This document shows, one piece after another, positions 10,201-22,100 of a DNA stretch of 64,000 nt. This stretch comes from Ascarosepion bandense (lineage: Eukaryota; Mollusca; Cephalopoda; Sepiida; Sepiidae). Both the position numbers and the translations under genes were made by a program. The notes under the pieces are model-generated. The model saw nothing but the letters and a program-made list of their open reading frames with translations. It was not told where the DNA came from and did not search any database. The stretch spans positions 999,001-1,063,000 of the forward strand of contig JBBBDQ010001940.1 of NCBI GenBank assembly GCA_037127315.1, in the 5' to 3' direction. How positions within the stretch are numbered: position 1 is the first letter of the stretch; every line of letters starts with the position of its first letter.

Positions 10201-13200
10201 GTTTGCAGTTCTGCTTGCTTTTCAGTTGGGTGACACATATTTCAGCAAAACTGTAAGTGTTATTGCAGTAGAATGTTTAAGAAGTTCTGATTTTGTTGTG
10301 CATGTGTACCAGCAAGGAATGGCATATAAAATGCCATCTAATTGTTGAAAGAATTGCAATCAGGAAACTGTGTTCTATAATGGATGCTGTGTACCGGTAC
10401 ATTTTAACATCAAAGAATAACATTTCAATCTCAGTTGCACCTGCAAACATGATATACACCTTCAATGTTTGGATAAGAAATGTCTCTAGTTGAACTTAAG
10501 AAGTATGTAACATGTGAAATGAAAGATCTTGTCAGGATAAAGGCCCTGCACTGCTGATGTATGGCCAAATATAGCATGTAAAGAGTAATAGAGATGAAGT
10601 TTTCACTCGATATTGATCAACAGGATATCACGCCATGTGAAGGAACGTTGTCTTGTTTTGGACAAGGTGAGTAAATACAATCACACATCTGCATGATGAG
10701 AATTTAATCAAGTGTGTTTGACAACTCCTTACGAACAGACAATTCAGAGCTGAACTCGTCTTACTGATCTCTCTTCAGATGATTTGTCTGAAGAGGTAAA
10801 GGTTACTTCTTTGTGAAGGAGCACCATGCAAAAGAGATCTGCTCTACATTGTCACAACTGATTATGTGATCAGAGGGGGAATGTGGTAGAAATATGGACA
10901 TGACTGTAAAAGAATCTCTGAAAATTATGAACCTACCAGTCATTTCTAAGAGATGCCTAATAGGCTTTGCATAGTTTGGCAACTACAATAAAAATAATAA
11001 AAAGATCTCCTTTTATCTGAGGGATATGTTTAAATATTAGCATACTTCAGTGTAAAAACAGAATACTAATTTGGAAGAAGTCAATTCTGTTCATCTGTGG
11101 TGAGAGTGTAATAGCAACATGCAAAGATGTTACATTAGTACTGCAGTTCAAAGAAATAGTGTATTACTTCAAAAATTAAGAGGTCTGTAGCATAAGTTAA
11201 TTAGTTATTAACAAAGATAGATATTATGTGATTGAATGAAATAAAATAAGACTTACCGAAATACTTAAATTTTGAGTATTTATATTGACAATTTGAATAA
11301 CACATGATACATTGTTAATTTCCAATAATACCTTTAAAATAATTTGCCTTTGGCACTCGTTTTACCACCTCTGTTGCCAAACATGAAGCGTGAATTTCAC
11401 AGTTGTTTCCAGGTCATACTAGGTCAACAGAAACTGACCTTAACTTAAATTGACAATAGGGCTACTGAAATTGAGTGGCTTTAAGAAAAAATATTATACT
11501 CATTTTTGTTATTATCACCATGTTTTGGTTGTTGCATCCTCTGGCCTTCATCAGGTGGTTATCAACTCTTTATTTAATCTAGAGGAGTAAACTGTTCTTG
11601 TTCCACTGATCGTGTGTAGGGGCATTTCATCTGGTTCTTATTTAGTACTGTTCAGTTGTTGCTTGCCTTATTTCCACTTAGTCCAAGTATGCTCTGCTTA
11701 ACTCAGGGGTTGCACTCCCAATTACTATATCACTAAATTCCTGAACCAATGATTTAATGCACTAGGTTATTGTCCCATAGAAAAATCTACCTCATAGATT
11801 AAATAGAAGTATAAACACACCAGTGTCAATCCTGGTCAAGAGTAACCAAATAATATAACCCTGTTATATGCTGTCTACACCAAATGGTGTAATTACACAC
11901 AGTAGTCCAGTCCTCAGGGTCTTAGTGATGTGTTAATCAGAGAGTCAACTCTGCATTGGTCTATATCAACACTGGTCCAAGTTGGCAGTTGCTCACTGGC
12001 TGCTTAGATCCATGCCTAATCTGCCCATGTTGCGTTCATGATGTCAAAACAGTGAAAAAACAAATGTTGCTGATAATGAAAGCACTGGATCGAGCCGTGG
12101 CAAAAACTATATTAAGGGAAGAATTATCTTCCCAACTCAAAAGAACATAAATTAAGGACTCTGGTTAATCTTCAATTGGTTTATATAGTTCTTGGTACAA
12201 CAAAAATTAACCTTTCTCACATCAATCTCTATAGTGACACTAGACTTTGTCAAAAATTCTGGAGCTGTGTTTGAAGTTCTTCAGTCAGATTTTGTGGCAG
12301 CTGACCTGCGGCATCTAATGCGGAGATTTGCCGTTCTAGTCTCCAGGCTCTTAAAGCTATATGCTTATATTAACTACAGCTTAAACATGTGGAGGTGAAG
12401 GGTTCTGGGGATTTGGTGATTCCCCAATTTTTGTATTAATCCCAGCAAGGATTCTTTATTCCCTAATTCTGCACTCTTAATCAACTTCCAAAACTTGGAG
12501 AATTATCCACTTTTCTTGTGAGTAGTCTCAGCGATGGCTCCTTCCTTTGACTTCTACCTGCTTCACTTACATCTTGCACCAGAGGAAGAGGAAGAATTTA
12601 TCCCTGCCTATAAGGAGTATCCTTATAGGCAGGGATAAATTCTTCCTCTTCCTCCTTCCTTCTCAGTATTCAATCTCAACCTATTTCCAAGGGAAAGCAT
12701 AGCTGTCTTTGTAATGAATCAAAATTTTAAAGCACGTGGGTGAAAGGGTGAAGTTTTATTCTTGTCATTAATTTCAATTCTCTCCTCAAGGAAGAGATAA
12801 AATTATTTCTCAATTCCTGATCTTATCTGTTGTGCAAAAATATTAACCAGATCACTCTCTCACCTGTCAAAAACAAGATTTGTTGTCATAACTTCTACTT
12901 TATTGTACATTCAGCCCTTAAGAGTTCGTTCATCTAAATTTCCCATTTCATTTTCATTTGGAATTAACTTTGTCCAGTGAAAATATAAACTGGATCACTT
13001 CTTTTGCCCATCAACAACAGGACTTGTTTTTATAACTTTCTGATCAAGACAAAAATTATTTCTCCATTCCCGGCTTTTATCTCTTTCCTTGTCAGCAATA
13101 TCTGTTTTTTTTTTTTGTTTTTTTTCAAATTCTCCAGGGAGACATAAAATTATTTTTCAATGCCTGCCGTAATTCTTGATAGATTAAAAAAAAAAAAACC

Positions 13201-16165
13201 CAAAAACTCTTGTTGCATTGTCCAAATTCATGAGGGAGAGGAAACATAGGCAGCTTCTCTCACTCCTCAATCACCAGTCTTCCATTTTCTTTCTCTCTCT
13301 CTCTCTCTCTTTCAACTTATACATATCTCATATTAGGATAAAACCTTTTCAGGTTCCCAGCTCACATTTTAACATTAACCATTTCAAACATGAGTCACGT
13401 CATGTCACATAAGATTCAGTTCAAAATTCCCTAAAAGTTATCCAGAGTGACAAGTATCTGATGAAAACTAGAGGGCACAATAGTTGAAATGTTGTCGTAA
13501 TAAAAGGTAAGGACAATGGTCTGTTATGTAAATAATTATAACTCTTTCATTTCAGAAATTCAGACATGAAGGAGGAATAATACTTGTGGATATTTTTCCT
13601 TTTGTCAAACTATAACTTACGAAATACAAGGACAATTTAGTTATCTTGTTTGTGTCAAAATTCTTTTTGAAAAGTAAGAAATCAATTTTTATATCTATGT
13701 CTTACTCATATCAACCTTTTTTTCTTTTTCTTGTATAATTCTTTAGCTTTCATTTGTTTGTTTATATTTTTCTTTTCTAATCAGTGTTAAAGTCCTTGTC
13801 ACTCTTACAACAGATGTTGGTAGGATATTATCTAAATTACATCAAGTTCAACCAAATGGTTACATAAAATTTGGAACTGCCATCAGAGTTGCTCATGTAA
13901 GTCAAACAATTCTTTCCAATTTATGAATTATTCTGTTAAATTACTATTTAACTTTTGGTGTTTATTACATTTTGTAAATTAGGTAATCTACATTAATTAA
14001 AATCATTTGTTGATGATAGTATTTTTTTATTTAAGATCTATTTTTATTTTAACAATTAAAAAAAGATTTTTTTTAAATTCTTGATTTGAAGAAACATGCA
14101 AAAATTATATTTTATTTATATTTTATATATATTTTATTTATATTTTATATATATTTTATATATATTTTATTTATATTTTATTTATATTTTATAATGATTT
14201 GATTGGTAAATGAATATTTTTTTTAATTCTGATTAATATGGTTTGTGTATTTTGTAGTTGGCTCTGAAACATCGCCAAGGCAGGAATCACAAAATGAGAA
14301 TTGTGATATTTGTGGGAAGTCCAATTGAAGATGATGAAAAAGAGGTAAATTCTTTTCAGTTTGAAAAATAATCAGTAAAAATTGATGTAACAATTCATTT
14401 GTTAATGTTTTCTTGTAAATTTCTAATTATTAATTTAATCTATTTTTTTTTCTAAATACATAGAAAATTTAGTTTATCAATTAATCACTGTAAGAAATTA
14501 ACTACAATTAATAATAAAATAGAATTATATTGATATTTGCAAAGATACCTGACATTTTTCAGAGAAAAAAATAACTTAAAATATAACAATACAAAACAAA
14601 ATATCCTTTTGGCATATTTCTTTCAAAACACAAAATAAAAAAAGATTATTTGCACAATTTACACATGACAAAGTAACTATTACAGAAACATATTATAATG
14701 CACAAAGAAAAACAAATACTGTAGCTCTTTAGTTTGACACTGCTTCTGGATACACAGCATCAATACTACTCTCACTGAGCATCAGTATGAAAAGGTTTGG
14801 GAGATCCTATTCTAGATCAACTGACATAGAACATGGATAAAGCATATAGAAGTGAGGTTGAAGTTAGCAATGTTCACGGGAAATATACTTCCTTCACTAG
14901 GAATGGACACATTCTCATTTTTTTTTGTCTACCCCTGTTAGAATAAATACCTCAATGACATGTGGTCACAGCTATATTGATAGCTTGGTGAGTTCAACTG
15001 CACAGTTTTGGAGGATTGAGATTTCTGATAAGTATGATGAGTATTCTAACTTTTATTTGAAGTCTGTGAGGTGGAATTTCAGGAAGCTCCATAGGTATGA
15101 AGAACTCAGCTGTGTTCTGAATAGCCTGTGAGGTGTCTGAAAATATAACGTACAGCTGAATCACTGTGAATTGATTGCAACAACTTCAACTTATTTCTTT
15201 GATTGTATCATTATTTTGAACATGAATGTCTTTCTCACAGAATCACTAGTAGTTTCTGTAGTTTAGAGCCATTTTGGAAAATGCGGGTCTCTTTGTGGAC
15301 TTGACAGCCATTCTAATATTCTTTGTGCCAGTTTGGTCATTTGCATTAAAAGCTATCCTTTCTGTCACACAAATTAAAAAGTTTAGAGAAATGGCTTGAA
15401 TTCTGATCCACTTGCAGAGAGTTTTTTTGTTTTTAATGTTTTTAAGAGCTGTAGCTTCTGTAAATGAGGTTAAAAATAAAATAATTTAACACATTTGTCA
15501 AAAATCCTTTAATAGAGCAATAATCACTACCCACAAAAGACTAGTTTCGTTGTGTGATTCCTGATCTTAGTGGGAACATGTTGCTTAATTTTCATGTCCA
15601 GGTGCTGAGTAGTTCTCCCTATGTAGTTAGCACCGCAATTACAATTATATTTGTGAATAATAGAATTAATTTTATGGGAAGGGAGAGCATCCTTGCACCC
15701 AGAACATAACACTGGCTGGGTTTCAAAAACTATATGTGCCTCAGCCTTGGAATGAATTTCTCCCAAATACTTACAGTTCCGCCATTTGTGAGCATCTATT
15801 AAATAACAGAAAGTGTGCTGCTAAATTTAGTGTTGACTGGTTCACTGTTGTGTCCCAGTCGCACACTATTTCATCTCAAGGTGCTGGAGGCTCTTTATAT
15901 CGGGTCCCACAAACCTTCCCTGTGTAAACAGTGTGAATGTTTGTTGGGAATTGCTATTATTAGTCTCTAGCTCTTTGGATTCTTTTTTTTTTTTTGTCCT
16001 TCTTCATCACACATTATTTTAATCTAAGTTTAAATCTCCATTAGAGGCCTGAAGAGTGGGAGCGAAACTGGTTGCTTCACTTTTAAAATGTCATGTAACA
16101 TTAAGCTACACACTTTCATTTCATTAATTAGATTTTGTACCTTTAAAGATATCTTCAGATATGTG

Positions 16166-16196
<31 letters not shown>

Positions 16197-19100
16197 ATAA
16201 TTTTCTGTTTTGCTTAATATTATGATTTATTTTTATCTTTAATATTTTTTCTTTTCAAGCTGGTGAAAATTGGTAAGAAATTAAAAAAGGAAAAAGTGAA
16301 TGTTGATGTAGTTAATTTTGGAGAAGAGGTAAGTCATTTATCAAGGAATTATCTTTTTTAAATATAAAGGGATTTGCTTATTAACATGGTTCCTTTTGAT
16401 TTGTGCTAATGTATTAGTTTATGAATCTGGCAGAATGAGTGTAAATAATGTAGTAAACAAGGTTTTGTATTTTTTTAAAATAACTAAATTTATACTGGAA
16501 TTTTTTAATTGATGTCCTAATCAAATTGGAAGATTAAATAATTAAATATCAAAATCTTTGCTTTCGTGATGTGAGTTGTTGCTTCTTACTGATTGAGTAT
16601 AAAGTTTGTTTTTTACTCTGAATCAGCTATTATACTTTGAAAATTTAAGTTGTGATAATTTCTTTATAACTATTTTTATTGATGTTTCTCATTACCAAAT
16701 TATCACTAAGTTCTGTCGAATATAGATAATGATTTCAACCATTCATTTCTAATAAATTCTATCCAGAATACATTTTATATAATTCATATCTTTTCTGGCA
16801 AATCTCCTGCTTTTTCTATAATCATGAATTTAAAAAATAACCTAAATGATAAAGAATTAATTTTACTACAATTTCACTACCTGTCTTAATTAATTTAGTA
16901 TCTTGAGTCGTCAATATTTTTATGAAATCAAAATTTTTCTGAAGTTTATAAAATTACACTGCTTTTATTGTACTCCCCTACCAAATGTATCACACATCTA
17001 AAATTATTATGTGATGTATAAAAGGTTTTGTTTAATTAGTTTTATCTATAATGTAATTGTTATAATACAGTATTTTAAAAGAGATCCTCATCATTAATTT
17101 AAAACTTGTTACCGTGCATGCATCAAAGTAAATTTTTATTAAATCATGAAGCTGTGTGTAACTGATTCTTGATTAAAAAAAAATAAACTTGGTAAATTTT
17201 GTCTTCAATTTATGCAACCTTTTTTTTCTGACTGATTTGCTTGATTAACACCTTTTGTTTATGTTGGTTTATTCCTTAATTATTTGCAGGCTTTGAACAC
17301 AGAGAAACTGACTGTCCTCATTAACACTATTAATGGAAAAGATGGTACGAGGTGTGTGATTACATGGTAGATTGTTTTAGGAGGTTTATTTACATTTTAA
17401 ATAATATTAGATGTACTGATGCCAGAATATTTTCCTCTGTCTAGTGTACAAGTTTGTAAGGGTTGATAAAGAAGAGTATATTAATATATCTTAATACCTG
17501 GTTCCCTTAAGTTCTGGAAAAATTCAAATAAAATTCTCAATAAGGGCAAACTGTTAATGCCTACTATTGTAAATGGCCCTGCAGTTATTTCTTCCTCATC
17601 GAATATGGCTAGGCTATTTGCAATAAACATTGCCTCTAACTCTATATTAGATGACAAGGACCATCTCCTACCCAACTTCTCCCAGATCACAAACTTTGTG
17701 ATATCTTTTATCATGACACTGGAAGTTTCCACATTTATCAAAAACCTTGACTTTATGAAGACTACTGGTCTAGATAAAATCCAAGTGGTGTTTGCTTCAG
17801 AACCGTAGCCCAAGATCTTTCCTGAAGGAGAAATGAAAGATGTCAGCTGTCTGCTGTCTGCTCTGTCTTCAAGAATGTCTTCTCTCAATATTGATATCAG
17901 CCTTCTTAATGTTATCAGCAAGCTTTTTGAGACTAGAATGAACAAGAAGTTTGTTAATCACATCCACAGAAACAACCAGTATGGATTTCACTTTTTTAGG
18001 TCCAATACAGGTGTTCTATTGTAACAGAGAATCAGTGAGGCACTTGATAATAAATCGATCATTAGGGAGATCACTTAAGATATCTCAAAGGCCTTTGTCA
18101 TGTTCTTGCACAGGGGATTTCTACACAAAATCTCTAGCTATAAATTCTCTGGAAGAGTCCTTGCAATCATCAAGTAGGGCTAGTTTCTGAAATCTATGAA
18201 ATCAATGCAGGCACCCCAATTGGCTCACTATTTGAGCCTGCCCTCTTTCTGCTTTTTATCAATAATTTACCTCAGCTCATTAGTAAATCTCTTAGCAGAT
18301 GATAGCACAGGGTATGGGTGCACTTCCAAAACTCAAGATGACTAGAGACTGACAGTTTGATCTCTCCTCTGATCTAGCTCTAGCAACTCAATGGGGATAA
18401 AAACTGGTTTGTATCTTTCAATACTCCAAAAATTAAGCTAGTAAATTTACATCATCAGTGGGCAGACCCTAAATTCTCACCAGTTAGAATGAATGGTTGC
18501 ACTCTAAAAATGTCTCTTTATTTTGAGCATCTATTGAAATTCAAATTCATCCAAAACCTCAAGTGGAACTCGGATACAATCCATGCCATGTACACAGATG
18601 AACCATCCACAATCTCATTGTATTTCATTTATAAGAAAAAGTTCCATTTGAACAGCTTCTTCCCAAACACTGCTTTGTGCTCCCAGGAAGATACTTCCTC
18701 AACCACTACAATTTTAACCTAAAATTCAGGTTCAACTGTTATCTATCCTACATAGTCTTATAATCTATTATTTTTTTTTTTTACATCCATAAAATAACCT
18801 CATTCACTGTGTACTTTTGAGTGGCTCTTGAACATTATATTGGGTGGACAAGAATGTAAATCCTCTAGTGGAACCTGAAATATCAATGATTCTTCTAAAA
18901 TTCAAGTTGTTCATTTTGAAAAAAAAAAAGAATCCTCAAGAAGCTTAACATCTGCTTCATACAGTTACAAATTATATTTACAGTACTATAAAACAACATT
19001 CCTAATTTAGATAGAATTTTAGTATTTTTGTTGAAAAAATGTTTGAGTAAGTAGCTTAGTCTATGCATGGTCTTTTAAACATGCATGTGTCAGGATTTGC

Positions 19101-22100
19101 ATCATTGAATTAAAAAAGGATTAAAATTTTGTTCAAAGCCCTTAATAGTTATTTAGTAAAAACTGTTTAAGTAAAAAAGAAAGATTACCTGCTTCAAGCA
19201 AAAGTTTGTAAGTTACATTTATTCACTTATTCTTCATAAGATTCTCCCCTCTAAAATCTTGGTTATTTTTCTGTTTTCTAGCTCTCATCTTGTCACTGTT
19301 CCGCCTGGACCTGTATTATCTGAGGCTTTGTCGTCGTCTCCTGTTGTTGTAGGAGAAGATGGATCAGCGCCAGGATTGAATGCTGTTGGTTATGAGTTTG
19401 GAGTGGATCCAAATGAAGATCCAGAGTTGGCTTTGGTATATCTTTGCCTTTATTTGAGTCAGTTTTAGTAGGACTTTGTTTTTACAAGAATTTTCTTAAA
19501 CTTAATATTTTATAAAAATGTGTTTATGTGGTGTCGTGGATATCAGTTCAGAATAAAAAATCAAAGAGCCGAGTTTGAATTTCATTTGAATTTGTTACAT
19601 TCACTTACACACAAATACCCTTAGGAAAGGTATTAATCTCTCTTCCCTCCAACTATGGGTTAAATAACAGGAAAGATTGGGTTAGCAACCAGTCTACCGC
19701 AGAAAGTAATGGCAACCTACTGCGAAAAAATCTTCTGCTCAATCAGTCATATCTCTTTCAAGTCATGATCACCCAAGTGTATACCACGTATGGCACTTAA
19801 GTGACTGAATCTAGTGATAAATATAGATTTATATAGGGTAGATCTAGAGGGTGGTCTTATTAGTTGATTATTTCCTTTCTGGAAATAATCAACTAATAAG
19901 ATATCAGCAGGAAGATGCTTTGGGCTAATATTTTAGTCAGGTCTCTTCAGTGTTGATGGTGGTATCAAGTAGAGGCTTATTTTAAGTATTTTTAGAAAAC
20001 TTTTTTTTAAGTAGTACAAGTCACAACTAAAAATCTTTGAACTAAAGAGTACATTTATGCAAAATAATGGCCTTTCACATTCTGCAACGCTATTGTCCAC
20101 CTTTCCAAAGACAATAAAATTAATGAAATGGTCCACAGCCTCTGTAGATATTAATGTGGTCTATCATTAAAAGAATTGTATATGATAATAGGAAACATTA
20201 AGAAAAATGCTAATTAAAGCATAGATCAATAAGAGAACAAAAATATCAGTGAGACTCATAAAATGAAGATAGGGTGCCAGAATAGCTGGAAACAAAACTT
20301 TGTGTTCCATTGATAGCTGTACAATTTTGGGTAACACCCAAGGGTCAGACATTAATCATATTGGAACGTGTCAGCATAAACTTGACCATGAAATTAAAAA
20401 TATGTTTGTCTCCAATCTAAAAAGATATTTGTCTCCAGAACAAGAAATGTATTGACTTCTCATTTTACCTCTCTAGTGTGCTAATAAACATATGAAACTG
20501 AGACATGTTAATTAACTATGGTTCAGAAAAAGTAAAACTAGAGAATAGTGTCACTACTCCGCTCCAAGCTAGATTATGGTATTGATTTTTACTTTATTTG
20601 TTTTTTATCCTAAGAATATGATAAATGTTGAAGTAGTTGTCTTGGAAGAAAGCAGAAATTCAGACGTATAACAATTGAAATTTTACATCATGAGAACACC
20701 TTTGAGTTTAAAAGTGATGTTAGATTCTTTAAACTAACAGAGTTGCAATCAAAATTGTAGTACAAGAGAGTGGAAAGCCATTAGTGGTAGAAGACAGCTT
20801 TTTAGAATTGAAAAATTGAGGAATGTTCTAATTAATATTGAGATTTAAGGTTTGTGTGAACTCCCTTTAACCTCTACTCTGTCAATTATTTTGGGAAAAA
20901 CATTTCATTTTCAGATTCATTTTTTAATTTGTTTTTAATATAGTAATTAAGAAACCAAGGCACCTTGAAGTACTCGAAAGGTGGTTAACCTCTACCAGAC
21001 ATATGAGTTAACAACTGAATTCATTTTAAGCTCAGAAAGGCATAAAAAGAACCAAGATCAACATATAAGCACATCTGTAGCTGGTTTTTAAATGTCATGT
21101 TTTTTTTTTTTGGACATGTTTATTTGTCAGTGTCTGACACTTTTGGTAAAAACATATATACACATCTATGTCAGGCAAAGGGTTGAATGATTGTCATTAA
21201 GTGAATATAACTAAAGAACGCACACACACACACGCACACACACTTTAAAATATCTCAAAAAGTCTGCCCAAAATCGCTTAAGGTTTTAATGTTTTTTTTT
21301 TTTATTAATTCTGTCTCTTTACCCAGAAGTAAAATTCCTATAATCATATTCTGGTGTTAGTCATTCTTTTCAACAAGTGACTTCACACTGTTTGATTTCC
21401 AGTGAAGCAGCAAATAGAAAATCATGTCTTTATGAGATTCTTTCAGTCTTTACAGGACTCCACTAGATTCTATGATTTTCAGTGATCGTGACAGTGAGGG
21501 AGTGATCAAGAATGTCAGACAATTCTTGCATCAATATCAAAAATCATCCCATAGCCATCCATCCATTTATATATGGTGTGATGACATCAGGATTGAGACT
21601 CTAAGAGTCTGTTTATACAGTAGAAAAATTAAAGTCAGTGAGTGAAACTTGACATTTCCAAAATAAATTTTTAGTATTTTTAAAAGATAAAAGCTGAAAC
21701 TCAAATGATGCATTACACATATAAAGTATATCCTGAAAATCAATTGGTTTATAGCAATTTAATTTGTGAAATATTTGATTTTCATCATAACACAGTATTC
21801 AATAAATCCTAGGCCTAACTAATAAAACAACAACTTATAAGCAAAATTCAACTTTATTCATCAAAATAGTCTCCTTCTAGGGTGGTACACTGATTCCAGC
21901 TCTTCTCTAACAACTTGATGCCTTTTTTTGTAGAACGATTTGCCTTCGGCCTCAAAATATGCCCCAGTTTTCAATATCACTTCTTCGTTAGAGCCAAATC
22001 TCTTTCCCTCATGCATTCTTTTGAGGTTTGCAAAAAACCAGTAGTTGCTGGGGGCCAGATCTGGAGAATAGGGTGGATGCAAAAGCAATTTAAAGTGCAA

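Noticed and set aside
17481..17945. 154-codon open frame on the - strand
   Set aside because: It is antisense to the LINE fragment on the + strand, whose reading in several frames gives recognisable RT motifs; the - strand frame gives none.
19933..20352. Possible hAT-type transposase remnant on the - strand
   Set aside because: A phrase such as SLTDIFVLL resembles a conserved hAT/ZBED segment, but too little else matches to support a call.
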